From an uncultured Clostridia bacterium (GTDB lineage Bacteria; Bacillota; Clostridia; Oscillospirales; Acutalibacteraceae), in contig CAMYWU010000099.1 in assembly GCA_947302895.1 (NCBI GenBank), positions 1-6,077 on the forward strand: a DNA stretch of 6,077 bases, written 5' to 3'. Below, in pieces: positions 1 to 5,573 of this stretch. Both the position numbers and the translations under genes were made by a program. Position 1 is the first letter of the stretch. Each line of letters opens with the position of its first letter. The notes under the pieces were generated by a model, which saw nothing but the letters and a program-made list of their open reading frames with translations, did no database searches and was not told the DNA's origin.

Positions 1-321
1 GTCGGGCTTGCCCTGACCCAGACGGACACGTTCGATCATGCCGAATTTCTCCAGCTCGCGCAGGAGTTTTCCGGCTTTGTGGACACCGAAGCCGAACCGT
101 TCAGAAATTTCGGCAAGCGGGTACTGGATGTAGATGTGGTTCTGCTCGTCGCGCCATTCATTCTTGGCGGACAGCCCGGTGCGGTCGAGCAGGAAGGCAA
201 AGAGCAGCTTCGCGTCGATGGAAAGCGACTTGTATGCGGCAGCCGTGAACAGCAGGATCGGCAAGCGGACAAACGCAAAGTTCATTTCCTTGCAGCGGTT
301 GGCATCCATATAATCAAACAT
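1..321 (-). CDS. repA: RepA_N-family replication initiator protein A, N-terminal part (runs off left edge)
   Basis: Translating the minus strand from ATG at 321 gives 107 uninterrupted codons to the window edge, beginning MFDYMDANRCKEMNFAFVRL. The text matches what I know of the N-terminal domain of RepA_N replication initiators: a 'F..LP..L' opening, then 'LSIDAKLLFAFLLDRTGLS' (about residues 33-51), 'QYPLAEISERFGFG' (68-81) and a winged-helix-like 'KAGKLLRELEKFGMIERVRLGQGKP' stretch. The family binds iterons and starts replication of low-copy Firmicutes plasmids; homologues are carried by many integrative conjugative elements. The start is well supported by AAAGGAGAT at 326-334, four bases before ATG. 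The frame stays open upstream to ATG codons at 384 and 387 without a ribosome binding site, so those are less likely. The C-terminal host-specific domain lies outside the window. The gene is GC-richer than everything to the right, which fits horizontal origin. Confidence 0.88.
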   Translation of the reverse strand, partial: MFDYMDANRCKEMNFAFVRLPILLFTAAAYKSLSIDAKLLFAFLLDRTGLSAKNEWRDEQNHIYIQYPLAEISERFGFGVHKAGKLLRELEKFGMIERVRLGQGKPD

Positions 322-340
322 AACGATCTCCTTTCGGGTA

Positions 341-367
341 TAAAAATAGCAGCCTGTAAAGGCTGCT
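341..367 (-). terminator. Terminator/attenuator hairpin in the repA leader
   Basis: On the minus strand AGCAGCC (361-367), a TTTACA loop and GGCTGCT (348-354) form a 7-bp GC-rich stem, followed at once by ATTTTTA (341-347). This is the form of an intrinsic terminator. It lies only 20 bases upstream of the repA start and a few bases from its ribosome binding site. No minus-strand gene ends just before it, so an attenuator limiting RepA synthesis is the simplest reading. Attenuation is known for several plasmid rep genes; its use here is inference. Confidence 0.5.
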
Positions 368-431
368 GGCGGATAACATAACATCATGGTAATATTTGGA
401 TTTTGGAACCCCTCTGTAAAGATCAGCCCAT

Positions 432-448
432 TTTCACCGCGGGTGAAA
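432..448. repeat. Small palindrome in the repA upstream region
   Basis: TTTCACC (432-438) and GGTGAAA (442-448) are perfect 7-bp inverted arms around a GCG centre. It lies between the iteron-like repeats and the repA leader, so it could be an operator for an autoregulator or part of an origin. Nothing in the sequence decides between these. Confidence 0.4.
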
Positions 449-463
449 TTTTTGTTCCGGGAT

Positions 464-511
464 CTCGTGCAACATTTTCGTGCAACATTTTATGAAATTG
501 CGTTGCACGAG
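464..511. repeat. Iteron-like repeat cluster upstream of repA
   Basis: The 13-bp unit CGTGCAACATTTT occurs twice in perfect head-to-tail tandem (466-478 and 479-491). A third, inverted copy of its core, GTTGCACG, lies at 502-509. With flanking bases, CTCGTGCAAC (464-473) and GTTGCACGAG (502-511) form a perfect 10-bp inverted repeat. Tandem repeats of this size beside a replication-initiator gene are the usual look of initiator binding sites (iterons) or an autoregulatory operator. RepA_N iterons are often inside the rep gene, so this could instead be a recombinase or relaxase site. Confidence 0.6.
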
Positions 512-532
512 GGCAGTTTGAGGGGTAATTTT

Positions 533-548
533 TGCAGTTGGAACTGCA
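533..548. repeat. Small palindrome near the tRNA terminator
   Basis: TGCAGTT (533-539), GG, AACTGCA (542-548) is a perfect 7-bp inverted repeat. It has no adjacent T-run, so it is a poor terminator; a protein-binding site is possible. Apart from this, the iteron-like repeats and the hairpins, I see no gene in 322-613. Confidence 0.35.
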
Positions 549-561
549 TACCGGATAAACG

Positions 562-606
562 AAAAACGGCTGTACATAGCGATTATCGCCACATACAGCC
601 GTTTTT
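562..606 (-). terminator. Intrinsic terminator of the tRNA-Pro gene, possibly bidirectional
   Basis: AAAAACGGCTGTA (562-574) is perfectly complementary to TACAGCCGTTTTT (594-606). An inner GCGA/TCGC stem (579-582, 586-589) is separated from it by a small internal loop. On the minus strand the GC-rich arm ends in a run of five T, starting seven bases past the tRNA 3' end, so it fits the end of the tRNA transcript. The other strand also ends in a T-run, so it could stop leftward and rightward transcription and insulate the tRNA from the mobile element. Confidence 0.75.
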
Positions 607-613
607 GAAAAAG

Positions 614-687
614 TCGAGGTGACAGGATTCGAACCTGCGGCCCCTACGTCCCGAACGTAGTGCTCTACCAAACTGAGCCACACCTCG
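614..687 (-). tRNA. tRNA-Pro (anticodon CGG)
   Basis: The minus strand folds as a complete 74-nt tRNA: acceptor CGAGGTG/CACCTCG with discriminator A, D-stem GCTC/GAGC, anticodon stem CTACG/CGTAG around loop TTCGGGA, a five-base variable loop, and T-stem GCAGG/CCTGT (one G-T pair) with loop TTCGAAT. The loop gives anticodon CGG, which reads the proline codon CCG. CCA is not encoded (the next bases are CTT), so it must be added after transcription. A promoter lies just upstream and a terminator just downstream, so it is a single-gene unit. The RepA-bearing element lies on the 3' side, which is where tRNA-targeting integrases insert. Confidence 0.97.
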
Positions 688-703
688 ATTTATGTGCTTA
701 CCT

Positions 704-732
704 ATTATTGCACAAAATTGCCCTGCGGTCAA
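704..732 (-). promoter_or_regulatory. Sigma-70-type promoter of tRNA-Pro
   Basis: On the minus strand TTGACC (727-732), a 17-bp spacer and AATAAT (704-709) make a near-consensus vegetative promoter. Transcription would start about seven bases on, near 697, roughly ten bases before the mature tRNA 5' end. The strength and position fit a stable-RNA gene. Confidence 0.7.
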
Positions 733-753
733 GGGAAATTTTAATTTTATTTA

Positions 754-782
754 TTGACTTATTTTATTTATTCTATTAAACT
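754..782 (+). promoter_or_regulatory. Possible promoter of the gene at 800-1405
   Basis: TTGACT (754-759) is a good -35 match; 17 bp later TAAACT (777-782) matches the -10 consensus at four of six positions. The implied start near 789 would leave a very short leader that just includes the ribosome binding site. The surrounding AT-rich DNA makes chance matches likely, so this is tentative. Confidence 0.3.
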
Positions 783-799
783 GTTTTCAGGTGATATTT

Positions 800-1405
800 A
801 TGTATAAACGCAAAGAAAAAATAATCATTATTGCTCTTATTGTTGCAATAATTGCCGTTGGCGGTGCGCTCGGTATTTCAGTATACAGGGAAAAGGCTGC
901 GCAAAGCAATCCAGAAACAACTGCTGCCGCTGAACAAACAACTTCAATTTCGGGCGCAGAGGTTGACGAAATATTGAAGCAACAGATGATGTATGTAAGC
1001 GGAATTCAGTATTTTTATCAGGCAACCTCGCCAAATTTTAAGCACGATGCAATGGGCGCAACGGTTTTCAACAACTCCGATGTCAGCGCAAAGAGCTTTG
1101 TTGTTGCGTTCTGCGCTTTTGATGCCGAGGGCAAGCCGATTAAAATAGTTCAGCCCGATGAACAGGGCGAGGGCGGATATCTGAGAACGATAACATACGA
1201 TTATACAAAGGCTCAGGGAAGCAAAGCCGCTCTTGAACCAAAGGAAACCTGCGAGGATGTTCTTATGTATGTTAAAAACGAGCCCCAGATTGTTACGGTT
1301 AAGGCTTGCGTTAAATCATATATAAGCACAAATGATATAACCTGGGAAAATCCATACTACCAAACATTTTTGCAGATTTATTCGGGCAGGGAATTAAAAC
1401 AATAA
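800..1405 (+). CDS. Membrane-anchored protein of unknown function (signal anchor plus extracellular domain)
   Basis: This 201-residue protein begins MYKRKEK, followed by one strongly hydrophobic segment (about residues 8-28, IIIIALIVAIIAVGGALGIS). A polar Ala/Thr/Glu-rich linker follows (about 29-48), then a soluble domain to the end. The positive N-terminus and single membrane segment suggest a signal anchor with the domain outside the cell. The stretch ATVFNNSDVSAKSFVVAFCAFD resembles the beta-sandwich pattern 'xNNSxxxxxxFvVAFxAfD' of small Clostridial extracytoplasmic domains; I associate it with DUF5780, but that is memory, not a search. I chose ATG at 800 because AGGTGA (789-794) sits five bases before it; the GTG at 791 lies inside that ribosome binding site. 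It stands alone, converges on lepA, and has no recognised catalytic motif. Confidence 0.8.
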   Translation: MYKRKEKIIIIALIVAIIAVGGALGISVYREKAAQSNPETTAAAEQTTSISGAEVDEILKQQMMYVSGIQYFYQATSPNFKHDAMGATVFNNSDVSAKSFVVAFCAFDAEGKPIKIVQPDEQGEGGYLRTITYDYTKAQGSKAALEPKETCEDVLMYVKNEPQIVTVKACVKSYISTNDITWENPYYQTFLQIYSGRELKQ

Positions 1406-1435
1406 CAAACAGAATATCAGGGATATTATCTTATA

Positions 1436-1471
1436 AAACAAGGGTTAAGGCTTCTGCCTTAACCCTTGTTT
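1436..1471. terminator. Bidirectional terminator between converging genes
   Basis: A perfect 16-bp stem (1436-1451 with 1456-1471; core AAGGGTTAAGGC/GCCTTAACCCTT) closes a TTCT loop. T-rich tails follow on both strands, TTGTTTGTTTATT on plus and TTGTTTTAT on minus, so it can end both the gene at 800-1405 and lepA. A second inverted pair, ATCAGGGAT (1416-1424) and ATCCCTGAT (1491-1499), encloses it and could extend the fold. Confidence 0.88.
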
Positions 1472-1499
1472 GTTTATTGTTAAATTGTAAATCCCTGAT

Positions 1500-3320
1500 T
1501 TAATCATCGTCATCGGAGGAAAGCTTGAGAACGGCAAGGAAGGCTTCCTGAGGAACCTCAACACTGCCGAACTGGCGCATTCTCTTTTTACCCTCTTTCT
1601 GCTTTTCAAGCAGCTTTTTCTTTCGGGTTACGTCGCCGCCATAGCATTTTGCAAGAACGTCCTTTCGAAGCGCCTTAACAGTTTCTCTTGCAATAACCTT
1701 GCCTCCGATTGCAACCTGAATAGGTATTTCAAAGAGGTGGCGTGGAATATGCTTTTTGAGCTGTTCGGCAATCTTTCTTGCACGGGTATATGCCTTTTCC
1801 CTGTGAATAATAAACGAAAGCGCATCAATAACATCGCCGTTAAGCATAACATCAACCTTAACAAGCTCGCTCTTTCTGTAATCCTTAAGCTCATAATCAA
1901 AGGAAGCGTAGCCCCTTGTTCGTGATTTAAGCGCATCAAAGAAATCATAAATAATCTCATTGAGCGGAAGCTCATAATGAATATCAACTCTTTCGGGAGT
2001 TATATAATTCATTGTTTTGAATATACCCCTCTTTTCCTGGCACATATCCATAACCGTTCCGACAAATTCGCTCGGAACATAGATATGAGCGTCGGCAAAG
2101 GGCTCCTCGCAATAATCGATAAGCGCAGGGTCGGGATAATTGGTTGGGTTATCAATCTCAACCATTGAGCCATCGGTTAAATGAATTTTATAAACAACAC
2201 TCGGAACTGTTGCAATCAAGTCAAGATTGTATTCCCTATCGAGCCTCTCCTGAATTATTTCAAGATGCAAAAGTCCTAAGAATCCGCATCTGAAACCAAA
2301 GCCGAGAGCTCCCGAGGTTTCGGGCTCATAGGAGAGCGAAGCATCGTTTAGCTGCAGCTTCTCAAGCGCATCCCTGAGCGCTTCATAATCGGCGCCGTCC
2401 GCAGGATATATTCCGCAGAAAACCATCGGGTTAACCTTGCGATATCCAGGAAGGGGCTCGCTTGCAGGATTGGCTGCGGTTGTTATTGTATCGCCAACAT
2501 GGGCATCGCCAACCGTTTTAATTGAGGCGGTTATATAGCCAACCTCGCCCGCAGTAAGCTCAGCAGCCTTTTCCATTGAGGTTGCACGCATATAGCCAAC
2601 CTCAACAACATTGAACTGCGCTCCCGTTGACATAATTCTCATAGTGTCGCCCGCTTTGATTTTTCCCTCTTTTATGCGGACATAAACAATAACGCCACGG
2701 TATGAATCATAAACCGAATCAAAAATGAGGGCTTTAAGCGGTTTATCATCATCGCCCTCTGGGGGTGCGATTTCTTTAACGATATATTCTAAAACCTCTT
2801 CAACATTCTCGCCTGTTTTTGCGCTGATACGTGGCGCTTCCATACAAGGAATGCCGATAACCTCCTCAACCTCCTCGGCAGCTCTGTCGGGGTCTGCGGC
2901 AGGAAGGTCTATCTTGTTTATTACGGGAAGAATATCAAGATTATGGTCGAGCGCAAGATAAGTGTTTGCAAGAGTTTGCGCCTCAACGCCCTGTGAAGCG
3001 TCAACAATCAGTATTGCGCCCTCGCAAGCTGCAAGCGAACGTGAAACCTCATAGTTGAAGTCAACATGACCTGGGGTATCAATTAAATTGAATATATAAT
3101 CCTCGCCGTCCTTAGCCTTATAGTTAAGCTTAACGGCGTGGGCTTTAATCGTTATTCCTCGTTCTCTTTCAAGGTCCATATCATCAAGAATCTGCTCCTG
3201 CATATCACGCTCGGCAACAGAGCTTGTAAGCTCTAAAAGGCGGTCTGCAAGAGTTGATTTTCCATGGTCGATATGGGCAATTATTGAGAAATTTCTTATG
3301 TTTTCTTTTTTAACAGACAA
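1500..3320 (-). CDS. lepA: Elongation factor 4 (LepA), ribosomal back-translocating GTPase
   Basis: The 606-residue product is full length for LepA (about 600). LepA is a ribosome-bound GTPase related to EF-G, implicated in back-translocation and in ribosome assembly or stalled elongation. Visible GTPase motifs: P-loop AHIDHGKST (15-23), switch [11 protein letters not shown] (about 54-63), DTPGH (81-85, with the His that positions the catalytic water), NKID (135-138) and SAKTG (166-170). The C-terminal hallmark is [20 protein letters not shown] followed by a Lys-rich [20 protein letters not shown] segment and [17 protein letters not shown]. The protein ends in an unusual DDDD. The start is TTG at 3320, supported by GAGGA (3328-3332) seven bases upstream and by the expected N-terminus; no later ATG would preserve the P-loop. 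A MITE-like element ends only 22 bp upstream, so its original promoter has probably been displaced. Confidence 0.98.
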   Translation of the reverse strand: MSVKKENIRNFSIIAHIDHGKSTLADRLLELTSSVAERDMQEQILDDMDLERERGITIKAHAVKLNYKAKDGEDYIFNLIDTPGHVDFNYEVSRSLAACEGAILIVDASQGVEAQTLANTYLALDHNLDILPVINKIDLPAADPDRAAEEVEEVIGIPCMEAPRISAKTGENVEEVLEYIVKEIAPPEGDDDKPLKALIFDSVYDSYRGVIVYVRIKEGKIKAGDTMRIMSTGAQFNVVEVGYMRATSMEKAAELTAGEVGYITASIKTVGDAHVGDTITTAANPASEPLPGYRKVNPMVFCGIYPADGADYEALRDALEKLQLNDASLSYEPETSGALGFGFRCGFLGLLHLEIIQERLDREYNLDLIATVPSVVYKIHLTDGSMVEIDNPTNYPDPALIDYCEEPFADAHIYVPSEFVGTVMDMCQEKRGIFKTMNYITPERVDIHYELPLNEIIYDFFDALKSRTRGYASFDYELKDYRKSELVKVDVMLNGDVIDALSFIIHREKAYTRARKIAEQLKKHIPRHLFEIPIQVAIGGKVIARETVKALRKDVLAKCYGGDVTRKKKLLEKQKEGKKRMRQFGSVEVPQEAFLAVLKLSSDDDD

Positions 3321-3342
3321 GTTTTTATCCTCGGTTTTCTTT

Positions 3343-3619
3343 TAGGCAGAGTAAGATGAATCCGAAACCGGTTTAAAATGGCAGGTTTGTCTTATCTCTG
3401 CGTTAAAAATACTCGGAATACTGGGGTATTCCTGTGTTTTTTGCCTTGACCTAAGCCAAATCATCTCATTTTAAACTGCATAGCACCTAAATTGCTTGTA
3501 GTTAAGATGAAATTTGGTGTTTGAGGTCGCAGCAGGACTGGCGTCCTGCAAGAACGAAAATTCCAAAGTTCGCTTAAGGACTGCGATTTAGGCGATTTGG
3601 ATTCGTCTTTCTCTGCCTA
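3343..3619. mobile_element. MITE-like element with 21-bp terminal inverted repeats and TA ends
   Basis: The left end 3343-3363 (TA then GGCAGAGTAAGATGAATCC) and the right end 3599-3619 are inverted repeats matching at 19 of 21 positions. Both ends finish in TA, as expected for a TA target duplication made by IS630/Tc1-mariner-type transposases. The 277-bp interior has no coding frame of its own but folds densely: a GGAATAC/GTATTCC hairpin (3415-3432), a GCAGGAC/GTCCTGC hairpin (3532-3549), and a long imperfect central stem (3448-3528) with paired segments GACCT/AGGTC, CCAAAT/ATTTGG, CATCT/AGATG and AACTGC/GTAGTT. Length, inverted ends, TA flanks and lack of a transposase fit a miniature element moved in trans. 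A structured RNA is the main alternative. It overlaps the 3' end of the nucleotidyltransferase gene and lies just upstream of lepA. Confidence 0.72.
3404..3432 (-). terminator. Possible terminator inside the MITE, upstream of lepA
   Basis: Read on the minus strand, GGAATAC (3426-3432), loop CCCA and GTATTCC (3415-3421) form a 7-bp stem, followed after six bases by ATTTTTAA (3403-3410). The offset T-run makes it a weak candidate. If active, it would stop transcription from the nucleotidyltransferase gene before lepA. Confidence 0.35.
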
Positions 3620-4707
3620 TTTATTTCCTTTACCGATTTAAGCTCGGCAGCAGTTTTTTTGAAATTGAATAATCTTCTGAAAAAGCGGTGAACAAGCATA
3701 AACAAAAGCAAAAACGGCTTTGTTTTGAGAATGGGATAATTATATTCCATTTCCTCCTTCGGCGGGAAAAGGCGGCGCAAAAAATATTTGCCTTTAAGGG
3801 CTGAATACTGCTGTAAAACCTTGCCCTCCTCATCGCCGAAAATTCCGAACTGCGTATAGTTTCTGAGAAGCTTTTGCTCATCTTCTGAAAGCTCTTTTCC
3901 TTCAAAAAGCTTAAATGCAAGCTCCCTTGTTTGCTTTTCATAATCAGTTAAGCCATACTTTTGAAGCTCAGCGTTTATATATTCAAAATCCAGATTGTTT
4001 TCCTTTTGCAAAAACAAATAATTATCAACAAGAAATCTAATGCCGCAGCAGAATTTTATATAGTGCTTATACATATGGCAAACGCTGAAAATATATACAT
4101 CCTCTTTTCCCATATGATAGAGGTATTCGTTTTCCTCATCCTGCTTTGCGTTCTTCCAAACATCATCAAATCGGGGCGAAAAATCGCCGTTTTCATCAAA
4201 AAGACTTCGGTGAAGTTCAAAGGTATAGAAGGGCTTTTTGAAGAAATCATCGCTGTTTTGCGTTGTGTCGTACGCATTATACGAAAGCTCAGCCATAATT
4301 TCTGCTGCCTGAGTGCGCTTTGTTTCATCGATTAAAATATCGTTATCGCTCATCTGGCGCATTGATTCCTTTGGATAATAATCCTTGAAAACCAAGCCCT
4401 TGAGCGGCATAAAGCATATCTTTTTTTCGCTAAGCTTTGAAAAAACAGCTTTTCTTTCGGCGCCAAGAGCAATCATTCTGTTTAGCTCGGAAAGGGTTTG
4501 ATTTCTGAAAAGCGCCTTTGCCTCATCGCAAACAAAATCGAGCCCCTGAAGCTTTTCATTGATTAAACAATATATTTCCTGCTGCTTTGCAAGCTCAAAA
4601 AGAGCGCAAAAATCAACGCCCTCGGCTTTCTTGGGTTCTTCATCGTGAAGAGCGCAGAAAACGAGATGCAAAAGATATTCAGTTTCGCTCTTTTTCTGAT
4701 TAAGCAT
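3574..4707 (-). CDS. Nucleotidyltransferase family protein (NTP_transf_5-like)
   Basis: The 377-residue protein carries the signature I associate with the uncharacterised nucleotidyltransferase family PF14907: a PLKG motif (101-104), then YYP (110-112), R117 and a D-N-D pair (D121, D123) followed by ILID. The acidic pair would hold metal as in other pol-beta-fold transferases; substrate and product are unknown. ATG at 4707 is preferred because GGAG (4712-4715) lies four bases upstream; the TTG at 4725 that would add six residues has no such support. The start is one base past the stop of the PqqD-like gene and its ribosome binding site is inside that gene, so the two are translationally coupled. 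The last 14 residues (RQRKTNPNRLNRSP) and the stop are encoded inside the MITE-like element, so the native C-terminus has been replaced. Confidence 0.75.
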   Translation of the reverse strand: MLNQKKSETEYLLHLVFCALHDEEPKKAEGVDFCALFELAKQQEIYCLINEKLQGLDFVCDEAKALFRNQTLSELNRMIALGAERKAVFSKLSEKKICFMPLKGLVFKDYYPKESMRQMSDNDILIDETKRTQAAEIMAELSYNAYDTTQNSDDFFKKPFYTFELHRSLFDENGDFSPRFDDVWKNAKQDEENEYLYHMGKEDVYIFSVCHMYKHYIKFCCGIRFLVDNYLFLQKENNLDFEYINAELQKYGLTDYEKQTRELAFKLFEGKELSEDEQKLLRNYTQFGIFGDEEGKVLQQYSALKGKYFLRRLFPPKEEMEYNYPILKTKPFLLLFMLVHRFFRRLFNFKKTAAELKSVKEINRQRKTNPNRLNRSP

Positions 4708-4708
4708 A

Positions 4709-4972
4709 CTACTCCAAAATATCAAGCGCCTTAAGCTGCTCTAAAATCTCCTTGACATCCGCTCTTGCGGTTGCCTCATCAACCTCATATTTTTCAAGAA
4801 TTGCACAAACAATGCTATCCTCACTCTGCTCCGTTTTAAGAAGCTGAAAAATATATGAGGCTGTACCATTGTTTTTAATAATGCCGTTGAATTTTTTCGA
4901 CAGCTCACCCGTTGCAATCGCAAAATCATTGCCGTCTATGCTGCCGAGAACAATTTCTTCTTTAAGTTTCAT
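4709..4972 (-). CDS. PqqD-family peptide-binding protein (RRE fold)
   Basis: This 87-residue protein has the PqqD-family layout: a short beta region (MKLKEEIVLGSIDGNDFAIA), 'FNGIIKNNGTASYIFQLL' (28-45, the usual aliphatic/Asn-Gly turn into a helix), and a C-terminal helical part with 'ILEKYEVDEATARADVKEILEQL' (58-80). In characterised systems this winged-helix RRE domain grips the leader of a ribosomally made precursor peptide and delivers it to a modifying enzyme. Stand-alone copies are common beside nucleotidyltransferase-family genes in Clostridia and may serve polysaccharide or peptide pathways; the partner here is unknown. ATG at 4972 has GGAG (4980-4983) seven bases upstream. A second, purine-rich AAGGGAGG lies further upstream (4997-5004) with no gene start in register, possibly a leftover of rearrangement by the adjacent repeat block. 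No precursor or radical-SAM gene is visible. Confidence 0.82.
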   Translation of the reverse strand: MKLKEEIVLGSIDGNDFAIATGELSKKFNGIIKNNGTASYIFQLLKTEQSEDSIVCAILEKYEVDEATARADVKEILEQLKALDILE

Positions 4973-5008
4973 ATATAATCTCCAAACCTGTTTGCCTCCC
5001 TTAAGGAT

Positions 5009-5104
5009 GTTAAGTTTGCATTACTTCGCTCACTTTGTGAACTTCACTTCGCAGAAACTTCACTCACTCTGTGAACTTCACTTGCCATTGGCAAACTTAG
5101 TTGC
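5009..5104. repeat. Tandem repeat block A (three AACTTCAC octamers)
   Basis: The block begins GTTAAGTTTGCATTACTTCG and ends TTGGCAAACTTAGTTGC, exactly like block B at 5571-5734. Its termini contain the inverted pair TAAGTTTGC (5011-5019) and GCAAACTTA (5091-5099). AACTTCAC occurs at 5040, 5056 and 5074, spaced 16 then 18 bases. The spacers TTCGCAGA and TCACTCTGTG are near-palindromic. It overlaps the last codons and stop of the four-helix-bundle gene and lies just upstream of the PqqD-like gene. Confidence 0.92.
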
Positions 5105-5474
5105 TAATATGCTTGTTTTTCTTTAAATTGCTTTTAGCAGTATTTATCGACTTTGAAAGCATCTTGTGAATAACTCCACTCTCTTGCAAAAGCTCTTTTG
5201 AAACGTCGTGTGTTATTGCTCCGGATCCCGCAAGCATATCAATCCAATATTCCGTTTCAATGCATTCTTTCAGCGCAATATGGAATTTGTTTATAAAATC
5301 TGCTTTGCTGGAGGCATAGTTCGCTTCATTAACATTTGCTCCAATTGAAGTAGCACTTCTGATAATTTGATTAACCAGAATTCCTCTTCCTTTTCTTGTA
5401 TCTATTTCGTCGCATACACTAATAACATGTAATGCAAATGTTTTTGTTCTCTCTCTAAGTTCTGAATCCTTCAT
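5097..5474 (-). CDS. Four-helix-bundle protein (23S rRNA intervening-sequence / S23 family)
   Basis: The 125-residue product carries the family's typical core QIIRSATSIGANVNEANYASSKADFINKFHIALKECIETEYWIDML (split here as residues 36-55 and 56-80), with helices predicted throughout. Members are small, often basic, homo-oligomeric helical bundles encoded in 23S rRNA intervening sequences, as Avd accessory proteins of diversity-generating retroelements, or as free-standing genes of unknown function. No reverse transcriptase or rRNA is present here, so the last class fits. ATG at 5474 is chosen because AAGGTG (5480-5485) lies five bases upstream and family homology starts there; upstream in-frame codons to 5564 only translate the repeated leader. 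The gene sits between two copies of a repeat block that share identical ends, and its TAA stop is inside block A. Gene and repeats therefore look like one module. Confidence 0.9.
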   Translation of the reverse strand: MKDSELRERTKTFALHVISVCDEIDTRKGRGILVNQIIRSATSIGANVNEANYASSKADFINKFHIALKECIETEYWIDMLAGSGAITHDVSKELLQESGVIHKMLSKSINTAKSNLKKNKHISN

Positions 5475-5493
5475 AAAAACACCTTGTTTTGTT

Positions 5494-5573
5494 GTGAAGT
5501 TTTTGCTGTGCAAAAGTGAAGTTGTTAATAAATTCACAGTGAAGTTTTGTCTTTTATCAGACAAAGTGAAGTT
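5494..5573. repeat. Inverted octamers with hairpin spacers in the four-helix-bundle gene leader
   Basis: GTGAAGTT, the reverse complement of the block octamer, occurs at 5494, 5516, 5539 and 5566. Spacers one and three are hairpins: TTTTGC/GCAAAA with loop TGT (5501-5515) and TTTGTCT/AGACAAA with loop TTTATC (5546-5565). The second spacer runs into the palindrome TTCAC-A-GTGAA (5533-5543). In the gene's mRNA these octamers read AACTTCAC and are complementary to the GTGAAGTT of the blocks on the same transcript. A regulatory leader or protein-binding array is plausible. Confidence 0.8.

Noticed and set aside
79..381. Plus-strand 100-codon reading frame
   Set aside because: It is antisense to repA, which has clear family similarity and a strong ribosome binding site; the plus frame has no recognisable protein features.
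386..683. Reading frames on both strands between the repA leader and the tRNA
   Set aside because: They run through the tRNA, its terminator and the iteron-like repeats and have no ribosome binding site or protein-like composition.
791..799. GTG start for the membrane-anchored protein
   Set aside because: The GTG is part of the AGGTGA ribosome binding site that serves ATG at 800.
3961..4335. Plus-strand 124-codon reading frame
   Set aside because: It is antisense to the nucleotidyltransferase gene; its hydrophobic look comes from the complementary strand of that coding sequence.
4708..4725. TTG start adding six residues to the nucleotidyltransferase
   Set aside because: It lies inside the PqqD-like gene with no ribosome binding site of its own; GGAG sits four bases before ATG at 4707.
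5097..5474. Diversity-generating retroelement accessory protein (Avd)
   Set aside because: The family is related, but no reverse transcriptase, template repeat or variable repeat is visible; the flanking repeats are simple tandem arrays.
5475..5564. Longer N-terminus for the four-helix-bundle protein
   Set aside because: The extra 30 residues only translate the repeated leader, while ATG at 5474 has a good ribosome binding site and matches the family start.
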